Part shown: one piece after another, positions 8,634 to 17,861 of the stretch
How the letters are laid out: each line of letters opens with the position of its first letter
Numbering within the stretch: position 1 is the stretch's first letter
DNA from: Limosilactobacillus pontis
Lineage (GTDB): Bacteria > Bacillota > Bacilli > Lactobacillales > Lactobacillaceae
DNA: 64,000 bases
Direction of reading: 5' to 3'
Assembly (NCBI RefSeq): GCF_002940945.1
Contig: NZ_PNFV01000003.1
Span: forward strand, 62,001 to 126,000
Position numbers and translations under genes: made by a program
Notes under the pieces: generated by a model
The model's input: the letters and a program-made list of their open reading frames with translations, nothing else
Told to the model about the DNA's origin: nothing
Database searches by the model: none

Positions 8634-8676
8634 ACGCGACTGGGAGAAGAAAACATCTTCTCACCAGCCACGTTTT
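8633..8676. repeat. REP-like palindrome, copy 1
   Basis: An imperfect stem (AACGCGACTGGGAGAAGA against TCTTCTCACCAGCCACGTT) pairs best as minus-strand RNA, where the differences become G-U pairs. It lies between two convergent genes. Its arms match the second copy at 31984-32026. Confidence 0.7.
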
Positions 8677-8725
8677 GGTAAATACTATAATGTTCACGAA
8701 ATACCGTGAAACCTACTTTCCGTCT

Positions 8726-9649
8726 TTACTTTTCCTCCAGGGCCGCCTTGACTTTATCAGCCGTTGGAATCGATGGCATTGCACCCATCTCCTGAACGGT
8801 TAAACTGGAAGCCCGCTGAGCGTAAACCAGGGCATCAGCAACATTGGACAGATCATCCTCTAACTGGGAACTCAATGCACCAATGAAGGTATCACCGGCT
8901 GCCGTCGTGTCGACCGCGTGAACCTTGAAAGCAGGAACCAGCCCGTGTCCATCAGGAGTAGCGTAAAAGACTCCCTTAGATCCCAGGGTGATCAATAGAT
9001 GCTTAACTCCTTGCTTCCGGAAGTATTCCGCACTCTTCAGCATAGCATCTTCGTCTGTTACCGGGATCCCCGTCAACAGGGCACACTCGCTCTCATTTGG
9101 AGCGATCACGTCAGTTACATTAAGGAGGTCCGGAATGATCTCGTGGGCCGGGGCCGGATTAAGAATGGTGGTCACACCGTGCTCCTTGGCCTTCTTGAAG
9201 GCTGCTAAGGTAACATCCTGTGGCGTCTCAAATTGACTGATCAGGAAGTCAGCGTCATCTAGAACATCATCAATGTCATCTACCATGTCCGGTGTCATTG
9301 CCTGGTTAGCACCACCGTAAATCATGATATCGTTTTGTCCCTCAGCATCCAGGGTAATGGCTGCTGTCCCGGTACCATGGTACTTATCAACCGTAATGTG
9401 ATGCGTATCAATCTCGTTGTCCTTCAGGGCTTCAAGCATGTATTGCCCCTCACTGTCAGAACCAACTGCCCCGATAAAGGCCGTCTTGGCTCCAGACCGG
9501 GCCGCCGCTACCGCCTGGTTGGCACCCTTGCCACCTGGTGCTGAACTCTTGCTCTTGGCAGAAATCGTTTCACCAGGTTGTGGAAAACGTTCAACATGGT
9601 AGGTCGTATCAACATTAATGCTTCCTAAAACAACTACTTTCTTACTCAT
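8726..9649 (-). CDS. rbsK: Ribokinase
   Basis: RbsK phosphorylates ribose to ribose-5-phosphate, which feeds the phosphoketolase pathway used by heterofermenters. The PfkB fold shows the N-terminal substrate loop GSINVDTTYHVERFPQPGET, GGKGANQAVAAAR and the C-terminal anion-hole/catalytic motif DTTAAGDTFIGAL. 307 residues is standard. AAGGAG precedes the ATG. It is a lone gene: no rbsD, transporter or regulator gene adjoins it, but LacI-type operators lie in its promoter region, so an RbsR-like repressor encoded elsewhere is likely. Confidence 0.95.
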   Translation of the reverse strand: MSKKVVVLGSINVDTTYHVERFPQPGETISAKSKSSAPGGKGANQAVAAARSGAKTAFIGAVGSDSEGQYMLEALKDNEIDTHHITVDKYHGTGTAAITLDAEGQNDIMIYGGANQAMTPDMVDDIDDVLDDADFLISQFETPQDVTLAAFKKAKEHGVTTILNPAPAHEIIPDLLNVTDVIAPNESECALLTGIPVTDEDAMLKSAEYFRKQGVKHLLITLGSKGVFYATPDGHGLVPAFKVHAVDTTAAGDTFIGALSSQLEDDLSNVADALVYAQRASSLTVQEMGAMPSIPTADKVKAALEEK

Positions 9650-9690
9650 ACTTACTCTCCTTATTCAATCCGAATTCATATTTCAAGAAC

Positions 9691-9719
9691 ATTTTATCAT
9701 AGAACTAAAACGATTACAA
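9691..9719 (-). promoter_or_regulatory. rbsK promoter with overlapping LacI-type operator
   Basis: -35 TTGTAA (9714-9719), 17-base spacer, -10 TAAAAT (9691-9696). The operator-like TAAAACGATTAC (9706-9717) overlaps the -35 and the spacer. Confidence 0.6.
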
Positions 9720-9738
9720 AGACTATTCTAGCAAAACG

Positions 9739-9750
9739 TAAAACGTTTTA
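9739..9750. promoter_or_regulatory. RbsR/LacI-family operator candidate
   Basis: TAAAACGTTTTA is a perfect 12-bp palindrome of the LacI-family type. Its centre is 33 bp (about three helical turns) from the weaker copy at 9706-9717, a spacing that allows both sites to be bound on one DNA face. Confidence 0.6.
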
Positions 9751-9768
9751 TAGGAATGACTTGAAATA

Positions 9769-9806
9769 GGGGATGAAACACCTGTCCGGCGCATAATTTC
9801 ATCCCC
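9769..9806 (-). terminator. murB terminator candidate
   Basis: 10-bp stem GGGGATGAAA / TTTCATCCCC with an 18-base loop, just after the murB stop; the U-tract is weak. Confidence 0.6.
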
Positions 9807-9814
9807 ACATATTT

Positions 9815-10708
9815 TTAATTACGACCGATAATCCGAACCTCAGTCTGAAGAGCTACGCCAAACTTATCCTTAACTGTCGCCTGAACGTGCTTAATGACCG
9901 CCACATAGTCTGCCGCCGTTCCATGATCAATGTTGACAATGAATCCGGCATGCTTAGTGGAAACCTGAGCACCACCGTGTGTGTAGCCCTGCAAGCCGGC
10001 ATCGTGAATAAGCTTACCCGCATAATAACCCTGCGGCCGCTTGAAGACACTCCCACAAGATGGCAGCTCTAGAGGTTGCTTGGCAGCCCGCCGCTCATTC
10101 AAGTCATCCATCTTGGCCTTGATCTGGTCGTAGTCACCGGGTTCAAGAGTAAAGGTGGCATCAAGGACTACCCCATGGTTATCCTGGACACTGCTGTGCC
10201 GGTAACCAAAGTCCAGCCCCGTATTATCGAAGTGTTCAATCGTCCCATCTGGCAGCATTACCGTAGCTGCAGTGACTACATGTTTGGTTTCGCCACCGTA
10301 GGCTCCAGCATTCATGAAAACTGCCCCACCGATACTGCCAGGGATCCCAGCCGCAAATTCCAATCCGGACAGGTGATGGTCGCGAGCCGCAATCGTAGTA
10401 TCAATGTAGGCAGCACCAGCCTGAGCCGTCACCTGGTTGCCATCTACCGTGATATCGTTAAGTTTGGTGAGAATCATCGTCAGTCCGTCAATTCCCCCAT
10501 CACGAACGATCAAGTTGCTGGCATTTCCCAGCACAGTTAGTGGTAGCTGGTTAGCCTTGGCGTATTGAACCAGCTGTTTGACCTCATCGATACTCTTGGG
10601 AAAGGCTAACCAGTCAGCCGGCCCCCCGGTATGCGTGTAGGTATACTTCATCAATGGTTCATCTTGTTTGATATCAATCTCTGGAAATTCATTCATTAAG
10701 TTAGCCAA
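9815..10708 (-). CDS. murB: UDP-N-acetylenolpyruvoylglucosamine reductase
   Basis: MurB is the FAD enzyme that reduces UDP-GlcNAc-enolpyruvate to UDP-MurNAc. It shows the type-II layout with [28 protein letters not shown] (FAD), [23 protein letters not shown] and the catalytic SCGSVFKRP. An upstream in-frame ATG exists, but GGAAGG lies 9 bases before a TTG at 10708, giving about 297 residues, the usual length; the next ATG at 10696 is too far from that site. A TTG start is therefore preferred. It is a single-gene unit, divergent from the exonuclease gene. Confidence 0.95.
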   Translation of the reverse strand: MANLMNEFPEIDIKQDEPLMKYTYTHTGGPADWLAFPKSIDEVKQLVQYAKANQLPLTVLGNASNLIVRDGGIDGLTMILTKLNDITVDGNQVTAQAGAAYIDTTIAARDHHLSGLEFAAGIPGSIGGAVFMNAGAYGGETKHVVTAATVMLPDGTIEHFDNTGLDFGYRHSSVQDNHGVVLDATFTLEPGDYDQIKAKMDDLNERRAAKQPLELPSCGSVFKRPQGYYAGKLIHDAGLQGYTHGGAQVSTKHAGFIVNIDHGTAADYVAVIKHVQATVKDKFGVALQTEVRIIGRN

Positions 10709-10835
10709 TTTGGTATGCCTTCCCTTTTCATAAATTATTATTCTTAGATATTGTATCATCTTTCAGCAGAACTTTTGCTAAAAACACCACCAACGACTAA
10801 AATAGTAGTTATCAATCACGAAAGGAAGCACCCGC

Positions 10836-11372
10836 ATGAACTTCATCGCCATGGACTTTGAGACGGCCAGCGGCAAACGCTACAGTGCCTGCTCACTGGC
10901 CCTGACAATCGTCCGTAACGACCGGATTGTCGACGAGTTTTATACCCTCATCAACCCCCACACCGACTTTTTCTGGCGCAACATCCAGATCCACGGGATC
11001 CACGAACGCGATGTCCAGGACGCCCCAGACTTCCCAGCGGTCTGGGAGCATATCAAGACTTTCTACACCCCAGACAAACTAGTAATTGCTCACAACAACC
11101 GTTTCGACAACGGTGTCCTCAAGAGCACCCTTGAGCATTACGGGATTGAGCCCCCAGCTTATCAAACTCTTGACACTGTTAACAGCAGCCGCCAACTATT
11201 ACCGGGACTGGCCAATTACAAACTCAACACGGTCTGTGACGCCCTCAATATTGATCTTCACCACCATCATAATGCCCTCGACGATGCCCAAGCCTGTGCC
11301 AATATTCTTCTTTACCAAGGCCGCCGCTTTGGTGACCAGCGAATTCGCCCCTTTATTAAGATGTTCGGTTAA
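10836..11372 (+). CDS. DnaQ-like 3'-5' exonuclease (DEDDh)
   Basis: A stand-alone 178-residue exonuclease domain. Exo I is MDFET (Asp7, Glu9), Exo II is in NNRFDNGVL (about residue 92), and Exo III is HHHNALDDAQACA, with the His and Asp of the DEDDh class. Such proteins trim single-stranded DNA or act as accessory proofreading exonucleases. There is no polymerase or BRCT domain. GAAAGGAAG lies 7 bases before the ATG. It is convergent with the GNAT gene, with a two-way terminator between them. The substrate cannot be told from sequence. Confidence 0.88.
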   Translation: MNFIAMDFETASGKRYSACSLALTIVRNDRIVDEFYTLINPHTDFFWRNIQIHGIHERDVQDAPDFPAVWEHIKTFYTPDKLVIAHNNRFDNGVLKSTLEHYGIEPPAYQTLDTVNSSRQLLPGLANYKLNTVCDALNIDLHHHHNALDDAQACANILLYQGRRFGDQRIRPFIKMFG

Positions 11373-11377
11373 ATTGA

Positions 11378-11413
11378 AAAAGCACGATGAGAATTTTTCC
11401 TCACCGTGCTTTT
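11378..11413. terminator. Bidirectional terminator between convergent genes
   Basis: 14-bp stem AAAAGCACGATGAG / CTCACCGTGCTTTT with one mismatch/wobble and an 8-base loop; A-run on one side and T-run on the other serve both strands. Confidence 0.8.
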
Positions 11414-11416
11414 ATA

Positions 11417-11902
11417 TTACTTATGATACTCCATCTTTAAGGCAGGCTTCCCTCCTTCAAGCGTTGTCCCGATCTGAACGAAGTGACAACTCTTGTAAAG
11501 GCCAATCGCGGGGGTATTAGTGGTGAAAACAGTCAGCACTAGGGAATCCAGACTACTATAATTGGTAAACCAGTACTGAGCTTCCTCGACCAGTAGACGA
11601 CCAATTCCGTTACGCCAATAATTCCTGGCAACCACTACGCCGAGCTCGCCAGCGCTGGGCCGGTCACCCAAAACCATAACCGTCACGATTCCAATCGGCT
11701 GATCGCCCAGCATTGCCAGCATAATTACACAGTCGTCAAAACGGTTGATCAGGTCAATGTTACGTCGTTCCTGGGCATCAGTTACTTGGTCGAGGTGGGG
11801 AATCAAGACCGCGTCGCTTTCCGTGGCCGCCTGCCGCAGAAAATCCAGGATTGCTGGAGCATCATCGGCTGTTGCTAGTTTTATTGCTACTTGATCCGCC
11901 AT
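11417..11902 (-). CDS. GNAT-family N-acetyltransferase
   Basis: 161 residues with the GNAT core: IGIVTVMVLGDRPSAGELGV (beta4) then VVARNYWRNGIGRLLVEEA, the Q/RxxGxG/A acetyl-CoA loop being RNGIGR. It overlaps the tsaE stop by one base (TAATG), so it is translated from the same mRNA. A GNAT gene after tsaE is common in lactobacilli. RimI-type activity on ribosomal protein S18 is one option, but the sequence is not close enough to name it; the substrate is unknown. Confidence 0.85.
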   Translation of the reverse strand: MADQVAIKLATADDAPAILDFLRQAATESDAVLIPHLDQVTDAQERRNIDLINRFDDCVIMLAMLGDQPIGIVTVMVLGDRPSAGELGVVVARNYWRNGIGRLLVEEAQYWFTNYSSLDSLVLTVFTTNTPAIGLYKSCHFVQIGTTLEGGKPALKMEYHK

Positions 11903-12360
11903 TACGCAACCACGTCCTGAACCAGCTTGGCAAAGTGAGTCCCATGTGGTTCAAACTCTAGAACCCGGGTATCTTCGTTGTCGGTCCGCTTAAAGTGAAT
12001 GGCTAGGAAGTCGTCTGGCAACTCGTCTTCTACAAATTTGGCCCACTCAACAACGCTCACCCCATCGCTGTCAAAATATTCCTCAAGGCCGAGGTCCGCA
12101 GCTCCACCGTTCTCAAGCCGGTAGGCATCCATGTGGTAAAGGGGTAGACGACCATCCTGATACTCTCGAATAATCGTGAAGGTCGGGCTCTTGATCAGGT
12201 CGGGAATATCAAGTCCCTTGGCCAGGCCCTTAGTAAAGGTTGTCTTACCAGCACCAAGGTCACCATCTAGGACTAAAACATCCCCCGCCATCAGTTGGCG
12301 ACCAAGCTGTTCACCGAGTGCGATTGTCGCTTCCCGGCTGGTTAACGTTTTCTTCTTCAT
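11902..12360 (-). CDS. tsaE: tRNA threonylcarbamoyladenosine biosynthesis ATPase
   Basis: TsaE is the ATPase that works with TsaB, TsaC and TsaD to place t6A at position 37 of ANN-reading tRNAs. Walker A is GDLGAGKTTFTKGLAKGL, and the conserved SPTFTIIREY and DAYRL motifs follow. 152 residues is normal. AGGTGG precedes the ATG by 7 bases. It shares an mRNA with the GNAT gene and has its own promoter downstream of the pta terminator. Confidence 0.95.
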   Translation of the reverse strand: MKKKTLTSREATIALGEQLGRQLMAGDVLVLDGDLGAGKTTFTKGLAKGLDIPDLIKSPTFTIIREYQDGRLPLYHMDAYRLENGGAADLGLEEYFDSDGVSVVEWAKFVEDELPDDFLAIHFKRTDNEDTRVLEFEPHGTHFAKLVQDVVA

Positions 12361-12393
12361 TTACAATCCACCTCATATATTGATCTTAGCCCT

Positions 12394-12422
12394 ATTCTAA
12401 CCTACCACCCCAGGAAAGACAA
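12394..12422 (-). promoter_or_regulatory. tsaE promoter
   Basis: -35 TTGTCT (12417-12422), 17-base spacer, -10 TAGAAT (12394-12399). The rest of the gap up to the pta terminator shows nothing further. Confidence 0.6.
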
Positions 12423-12517
12423 AGGTCACCACTTATCGTATTGCGGACAATTATGGCAAGGGACCATTTAACAGTCAGATCGTCAAACCATTCAGAGCCC
12501 ACCAAAGCTATATAACC

Positions 12518-12550
12518 AAAAAAATCGGTAGCCCACTACAGCTACCGACT
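12518..12550 (-). terminator. pta terminator
   Basis: 10-bp stem AGTCGGTAGC / GCTACCGATT with one G-U pair and an 8-base loop, followed by a seven-T run (plus A-run 12518-12524). Confidence 0.85.
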
Positions 12551-12565
12551 AAGGTTAGTTTTTAA

Positions 12566-13540
12566 TCATAGTGCCTGGGCTGCCGTGATCAGCGCAACCT
12601 TGTAGGCATCGTCCTCACTGCAACCCCGTGAGAGATCCGCAATTGGTGCATTCAGCCCCTGCAGAATCGGGCCAACGGCGGTAAAGCCACCAAACCGTTG
12701 GGCAATCTTGTAGCCAATGTTACCAGCTTCCAGACTTGGGAAGATGAAGACGTTAGCATGACCAGCAACCTTGGAACCCGGTGCCTTCAGCTCACCCACA
12801 GCTGGAACGAAGGCGGCATCAAATTGGAGCTCGCCATCAGCAGGAAGGTCAGGATCCATCTCGTGAACCTTAGCCGTAGCGTCGGCCACCTTGGTAACCA
12901 TATCACCCTTGGCCGAGCCCTTGGTGGAGAAGCTCAGCAAGGCTACCTTCGGGTCAATGCCAAAGAGCTTGGCCGTCTTAGCACTTTGTACCGCAACTTC
13001 GGCCATCGTTGGGGCATCCAGTTCGATGTTGATAGCACAGTCGGCAAAGATGTAACGCTGGTCACCCTTGATCATCAAAAATGCCCCGCTGATCCGGTGA
13101 ACACCGGGCTCAGTCTTAACAATCTGCAGAGCCGGACGAACGGTGGAGCCGGTGGAGTGAACCGCTCCGGAGACCATTCCGTCAGCCTTGCCCATGTAAA
13201 CCAGCATAGTACCGAAGTAACTGACGTCCTTGAGCATCTCTTCGACCTGTTCAGGAGTGTTCTTGCCCTTTCGCCGTTCCAGCAGGGCATCAAACATAGC
13301 TTTCTTATCTGCCTCCGGGTATTCAGCTGGATCAATGATTGTCAGGCCAGCGATATCAAAGCCGTTGTTCTGAGCAGTCTTCTCAATGTCGGGCCGGGTA
13401 CCGAGCAGAATTGGCTTCAGCAGTCCGTCTTTCTGCAGGCGAACGGCGGCACCAAGGATCCGCTTGTCTTCACCCTCAGGGAATACGATTGTCTTTCCCT
13501 GTCCCTTTACCTTAGCAGCAATTTCATCAAAAAGTTCCAT
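12566..13540 (-). CDS. pta: Phosphate acetyltransferase
   Basis: Pta interconverts acetyl phosphate and acetyl-CoA. In heterofermenters, phosphoketolase-derived acetyl phosphate passes through it towards ethanol, which regenerates NAD, or to biosynthesis. 324 residues fits the short Firmicute form without the N-terminal DRTGG domain. Signatures: IVFPEGEDKRIL near the start, MVSGAVHSTGSTVRPALQIV in the middle, and VGPILQGLNAPIADLSRGC at the end. AAGGAGG lies 9 bases before the ATG. It follows ung by 41 bases and is probably co-transcribed with it. Confidence 0.96.
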   Translation of the reverse strand: MELFDEIAAKVKGQGKTIVFPEGEDKRILGAAVRLQKDGLLKPILLGTRPDIEKTAQNNGFDIAGLTIIDPAEYPEADKKAMFDALLERRKGKNTPEQVEEMLKDVSYFGTMLVYMGKADGMVSGAVHSTGSTVRPALQIVKTEPGVHRISGAFLMIKGDQRYIFADCAINIELDAPTMAEVAVQSAKTAKLFGIDPKVALLSFSTKGSAKGDMVTKVADATAKVHEMDPDLPADGELQFDAAFVPAVGELKAPGSKVAGHANVFIFPSLEAGNIGYKIAQRFGGFTAVGPILQGLNAPIADLSRGCSEDDAYKVALITAAQAL

Positions 13541-13581
13541 TATGCTAAACCTCCTTATTAGTGGTCATCAAGCATCTACAC

Positions 13582-14286
13582 CTAATTTGCGATCCGCTCA
13601 TCAACCACCGGCTGGGCCGGTAGCTGCCAGTCAATCGGCTTTTCTCCCATTGCCTGAAGTGCCTCGTTGGTCTTGGAGAACGGCCGCGAGCCAAAGAAAC
13701 CACGGTTAGCGGACAGCGGACTCGGGTGAGCCGATTCGAGGACAATGTTAGTGTCCAGGTTGATCAGTTTTTTCTTGTCACGAGCAGCCCGCCCCCACAA
13801 AATAAAGATCACTGGCTTAGGGCGTTCGGACAGGGCATGAATTGCCGCATCCGTCAGCTTCTCCCAGCCGTGTCCCTTATGTGAGAAGGCCTGACCATCA
13901 CGAACGGTCAGCACCGAGTTCAAAAGCAGTACCCCTTGATCGGCCCATTTCTTTAAGTAGCCATGGTTGACGGGGGTACAGCCCAGGTCACTCTGCAGTT
14001 CCTTATAGATATTTTGCAACGACGGCGGTACCGGAACCCCCGGAAGAACAGAAAAGCTGCACCCGTGCGCCTGGTGTGGTCCGTGGTACGGATCTTGACC
14101 CAGGATCACCACCTTAACTGCGTGAAAGGGTGTCCACTCAAAGGCCTCAAAGATATGATGCATCTCTGGATAGACCGTATGGTGTGTGTATTCCTCCTTC
14201 AGGAATTCGCGTAGCTGCGCGTAGTACGCGCTCTCAAACTGTGGTTTTAAAACATCCCACCAGTCATTATGAATTAGTTGTTTCAT
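13582..14286 (-). CDS. ung: Uracil-DNA glycosylase
   Basis: Family-1 UDG, which removes uracil from DNA after cytosine deamination or dUMP misincorporation. The water-activating loop [13 protein letters not shown] (about residues 62-74), the uracil-binding LLLNSVLTV region and the DNA-intercalating [13 protein letters not shown] are all intact. 234 residues is a little over the usual length. It is followed by pta; the ung-pta-tsaE-GNAT order is typical of lactobacilli. Confidence 0.97.
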   Translation of the reverse strand: MKQLIHNDWWDVLKPQFESAYYAQLREFLKEEYTHHTVYPEMHHIFEAFEWTPFHAVKVVILGQDPYHGPHQAHGCSFSVLPGVPVPPSLQNIYKELQSDLGCTPVNHGYLKKWADQGVLLLNSVLTVRDGQAFSHKGHGWEKLTDAAIHALSERPKPVIFILWGRAARDKKKLINLDTNIVLESAHPSPLSANRGFFGSRPFSKTNEALQAMGEKPIDWQLPAQPVVDERIAN

Positions 14287-14345
14287 GACTATTTAGCACC
14301 TCGCCTATTATTTTAGCATATCTATCCACTGTCTGCGCACCGAAA

Positions 14346-14402
14346 TGAAAACGCTTTGGCAGTAGGCAATCACTTGACAAGCTGGTAAAATATTCATAAA
14401 TG
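14346..14402 (+). promoter_or_regulatory. Promoter of the YxjI-like gene, with a weak cre-like site upstream
   Basis: -35 TTGACA (14374-14379), 17-base spacer, -10 TAAATG (14397-14402). TGAAAACGCTTTGG at 14346-14359 matches the cre consensus at 12 of 14 positions but fails at the last two, so its function is doubtful. Confidence 0.45.
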
Positions 14403-14422
14403 AGTAGATTGGTGGTGAAAAA

Positions 14423-14992
14423 ATGCGGCAATTATATCTGCGGGATCATGCAACCGACCTGCACGGTACCACGGTCATTCGTGATCACCAGGGGCGGTCG
14501 TGCTACCTCCTAGTCGGCAAATGGGGAATGCATTATGACGTTCTCTCCCTCTACGCGATCAGTGGAGCACTGCTCGCCGAAGTCAAGCAACAGTCACTAG
14601 GAATGCTGCCCAAGTTTGCCCTCTATCTCAACCGTCAGCGAGTCGGTACTGTCGGCAAGTCCCTCGGCTTCGTCCGCCAGGTGATCTACATTCGGGGCCT
14701 GAACTGGTTCATCATCGGTTCCCCACTGGCTGGCCGTTACCGAGTCTTTCAGGGCAGTCGGCAGGTTTTCTCACTCCAGCCAGTGGCGCTCACCGGTAAT
14801 TACTACCATGAGCTTAACGTTGACCAGCAGGCCGACGAGCCCCTCGCCATTCTAGTGGCTAGCGTACTAGACCACTGGGCCCGGCGCGGGCAGCGTAGTA
14901 GAAACTGTTTCCGTCTTCGTCATCCCCGCCTGGCCGACAACCTCGGGATGGGCATCAAATGCAACAATATTAAAAACGAGCAGCACCGTTGA
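14423..14992 (+). CDS. YxjI/LURP-one-like (tubby-like fold) protein
   Basis: 189 residues with the pattern of YxjI/DUF567 proteins: MRQLYLRDHATDLHGTTVI at the start, then alternating beta segments and the phrase LNWFIIGSPLAGRYRVF. Structurally this family forms a beta-barrel around a hydrophobic helix; its biochemical role is unknown. The C-terminal 20 residues overlap the left arm of a two-way terminator. There is no signal peptide. It stands alone on the plus strand between ung and smpB. Confidence 0.7.
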   Translation: MRQLYLRDHATDLHGTTVIRDHQGRSCYLLVGKWGMHYDVLSLYAISGALLAEVKQQSLGMLPKFALYLNRQRVGTVGKSLGFVRQVIYIRGLNWFIIGSPLAGRYRVFQGSRQVFSLQPVALTGNYYHELNVDQQADEPLAILVASVLDHWARRGQRSRNCFRLRHPRLADNLGMGIKCNNIKNEQHR

Positions 14993-15012
14993 TTACGATG
15001 CTGCTCGTTTTT
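14972..15012. terminator. Bidirectional terminator between the YxjI-like gene and smpB
   Basis: 14-bp perfect stem AAAAACGAGCAGCA / TGCTGCTCGTTTTT; the left arm is inside the YxjI-like coding sequence. Confidence 0.85.
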
Positions 15013-15014
15013 AT

Positions 15015-15485
15015 CTAATAATGCTTCATAACCCGTTCAATCTCACGGTTTTGTTCTCGCCGCTTGATAGCCTCACGCTTGTCATACTGGTGTTTACCCT
15101 TGGCAACCCCCAATAAGACCTTGGCATAGCCATGCTTAATGTACATCTTCAGTGGGATCAGGGTAACCCCCTTATCCTGAAGGGTCCCAGTCAAACGGTG
15201 AATCTCCTTCTTGTGTAAAAGGAGCTTACGGTTGCGCAACGGGTCCTGATTGAAGTAGGTCCCATTATCGTACTCGCTGATGTGAACATTCATCAGCCAT
15301 GCTTCCCCATTCTTAATCTGAGCAAACCCATCCTTAAGGTTGACCCGGTGAGCGCGAACTGACTTGATCTCAGTCCCAGTCAGCACCAGCCCCGCCTCAT
15401 AGGTGTCCGTCACAAAATAATCGTGACGAGCCTTTTTATTTTGGGCAATCAGGTTATCGTTTAAATGTTGGGATTTCTTTGCCAT
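15015..15485 (-). CDS. smpB: SsrA-binding protein (trans-translation)
   Basis: SmpB carries tmRNA to stalled ribosomes. The OB-fold core includes [27 protein letters not shown], and the basic C-terminal tail [18 protein letters not shown] becomes helical in the mRNA channel. 156 residues is standard. It follows rnr by 18 bases, the classic rnr-smpB pair; RNase R is recruited by SmpB-tmRNA to degrade non-stop mRNA. No ssrA (tmRNA) gene follows in this window: downstream is the convergent YxjI-like gene. Confidence 0.97.
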   Translation of the reverse strand: MAKKSQHLNDNLIAQNKKARHDYFVTDTYEAGLVLTGTEIKSVRAHRVNLKDGFAQIKNGEAWLMNVHISEYDNGTYFNQDPLRNRKLLLHKKEIHRLTGTLQDKGVTLIPLKMYIKHGYAKVLLGVAKGKHQYDKREAIKRREQNREIERVMKHY

Positions 15486-15503
15486 GCTATCCCTCCGTTA
15501 AAA

Positions 15504-17861
15504 TTATGAACGACGACGGTGACGGCGACCTTCGGAATGGTGGTCACGCGAATTATTATGGTGACGACTCTGTCCCCGGTTGATTTGCCGATTATTGACG
15601 TGACCATTGTGCTTATTGCGGTCACGACGGTTGAAGTGGCCGTGGTTGCCGCGACGATCATCATGCGGCACCCGGATCTTAGTGGTTGGGGTATTTTCCG
15701 GATGAACAATCTCGAAATCGACCTCCCGCAGGTCCTTATCAACCCGAAGAAGTTTGACTTGAATTGGCTGGCCAATCTGGAAGATGCGGTGGGTCTTACG
15801 GCCGATCAAAGCCAGGTGCTTCTCAGAATACTCATAGTAGTCGTCATTCATTACACTGATGTGAATCAGGCCCTCGACTGTATTCGGCAGCGCAACAAAC
15901 AGGCCAAACTTCATTACGGAGCTGACCACGGCATCGAAGGTCTCACCGATGTGGTCCTCCATATATTCGGCCTTCTTCATGCTATCGACGTCACGTTCCG
16001 TGTCAATTCCCCGCCGTTCAGTAACCGAGGTGTGTTCTGCAATCTCCGGCAGCTTATCACGCCAGTGGTCCTTGGATCTTTCCCCCTTACCATGAGCGTA
16101 GTACCACTTGATCAGACGGTGAACCGTGTCATCAGGATAACGCCGAATTGGAGAGGTAAAGTGGGTATAGTAGGGAGCGCCCAATCCAAAGTGACCGAGT
16201 TCCTCGTCCGAGTACTTTGCCTGTTGCATACTCCGCAACATCATAACCTGAACCATTTCTTCCTCTGGCTTACCGGCAACTTCCTTTAAGACGTTCTGCA
16301 GCATCTTCGGTTTAACATTGTTAATGTCACCGTGGACATTGATACCGAAGACCTCCAAGAAGTCAACAAAGGATTTGATCCGGTCCTTATCCGGCGTTTC
16401 GTGAATCCGGTAAAGGAACGGTACCTTTTCTTTAAAGTAGTGCTCGGCTACCGTTTCGTTGGCCGCCAGCATGAAGGATTCAATCATCCGTTCTGCCAGT
16501 CCCCGCTCCCGAAGTTGAATGTCGGTTGGGTGGCCCTTCTCGTCAACGATAATCTTGGCTTCTGGGGCCTCAAAATCAATGGCCCCCCGCCGTTTCCGGT
16601 TCTTAAGCAAGATGCGGTGAAGGTCGCCCATCGTTTCAAACATCGGTACCAGATTCTTATATTCAGCAATTGTCTTCGAGTCATGGGCCTCCAGAATCCG
16701 GTTGACCGCCTTGTAGGTCATCCGGGCATGGGACCGCATAACACTCGGGAAGATCCGGTGATTGACGATCTTACCATTCTCATCGATCTCCATCTCACAA
16801 CTCATCGCCAGTCGTTCCTCCCCTGGGTTTAGGGAGCAAATACCGTTGGATAGACGCTTCGGCAGCATCGGCACCACCCGATCGGTCAGATAAACTGAAG
16901 TTCCGCGCTTGAAGGCCTCCTTATCCAGTGGGGTACCCGGCTTAACGTAATGGCTAACGTCGGCAATGTGGACCCCCAGATGATAATGACCATTATCCAT
17001 CTTCCAGGCCACCACAGCGTCGTCCAGATCCTTGGACTCAATGGCATCAATTGTGACCAGGGGTTGGTCAGTAATGTCTTCGCGCCCCTTCTTCTCCTCT
17101 GGCAGGACATGTAAAGGAATCTTATCCGCTTGCTCAAGGGCTTCTTTAGGAAACTCGTGGGGAACGTCATGGGCGTAGATGACCGACATAATGTCGATGC
17201 CAGGTTCATCTTTGTCTCCGATGACCTCGGTGACCGCCCCAGTCATGACCTTTGGAGAATCGTCGTCCGGGTAGGTAGCAACCGTAGCAGTGACCACCTG
17301 ACCATCCATTGGCTTCAAGCCCTGGTCGGTAACGAAGAAGCGGTAGGTATTCAGCTTCTTATCCTTCAGCAAAATCTCACCGATGTAGTTTCCGACCGTT
17401 TCCTGCTTGAACTCACCGACTACCCGCGTGTAGTTATGTTCAACAATAGACGTAACCTGACCCTCGGGCCCCTGGTCAGTGCCCGGCTTCCCAGGACGCA
17501 AGACCTTAACCGTCACCTGGTCGCCATTCAAAGCGTGCATGGTGTGGTCTGGGTTGATGTACATATCGGGAAGATCGGGATCATAATCAACGAAGCCAAA
17601 CCCTTTATCATTACCGTGAAAGGTTCCAGTCAGGGGCTGCTGTTTGATAACTGCCTCAAATTCCCCCTTATCATTTACTTGAACTTTCTTGTCCCGTTCC
17701 AACTTGGCCAGCGTTTGAACTACCGGCGTAAACTGGTTACCGTTGTCCATCCCCAGATGGTAGGCGATCCGCTCAGCGGAGTAGCTGACCCCCGCATTGT
17801 CCGTTAAATACTTAATAATCTGTTCTTCTAAATGTTGCTTGTTATTTGTTTTCGTTGTCAT
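15504..17861 (-). CDS. rnr: Ribonuclease R
   Basis: RNase R is a processive 3'-5' exoribonuclease that unwinds structured RNA. In order: a winged-helix N-terminus (residues 1-60), two cold-shock domains, the RNB catalytic domain with VTIDAIESKDLDDAV (Asp cluster) and HFTSPIRRYPD, an S1 domain (about 635-715) and a basic tail rich in His, Arg and Asn (last 55 residues). The start lies inside the last codons of the esterase gene (20-base overlap), with GAGG 6 bases before the ATG, so translation is coupled. 785 residues is typical. Confidence 0.97.
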   Translation of the reverse strand: MTTKTNNKQHLEEQIIKYLTDNAGVSYSAERIAYHLGMDNGNQFTPVVQTLAKLERDKKVQVNDKGEFEAVIKQQPLTGTFHGNDKGFGFVDYDPDLPDMYINPDHTMHALNGDQVTVKVLRPGKPGTDQGPEGQVTSIVEHNYTRVVGEFKQETVGNYIGEILLKDKKLNTYRFFVTDQGLKPMDGQVVTATVATYPDDDSPKVMTGAVTEVIGDKDEPGIDIMSVIYAHDVPHEFPKEALEQADKIPLHVLPEEKKGREDITDQPLVTIDAIESKDLDDAVVAWKMDNGHYHLGVHIADVSHYVKPGTPLDKEAFKRGTSVYLTDRVVPMLPKRLSNGICSLNPGEERLAMSCEMEIDENGKIVNHRIFPSVMRSHARMTYKAVNRILEAHDSKTIAEYKNLVPMFETMGDLHRILLKNRKRRGAIDFEAPEAKIIVDEKGHPTDIQLRERGLAERMIESFMLAANETVAEHYFKEKVPFLYRIHETPDKDRIKSFVDFLEVFGINVHGDINNVKPKMLQNVLKEVAGKPEEEMVQVMMLRSMQQAKYSDEELGHFGLGAPYYTHFTSPIRRYPDDTVHRLIKWYYAHGKGERSKDHWRDKLPEIAEHTSVTERRGIDTERDVDSMKKAEYMEDHIGETFDAVVSSVMKFGLFVALPNTVEGLIHISVMNDDYYEYSEKHLALIGRKTHRIFQIGQPIQVKLLRVDKDLREVDFEIVHPENTPTTKIRVPHDDRRGNHGHFNRRDRNKHNGHVNNRQINRGQSRHHNNSRDHHSEGRRHRRRS

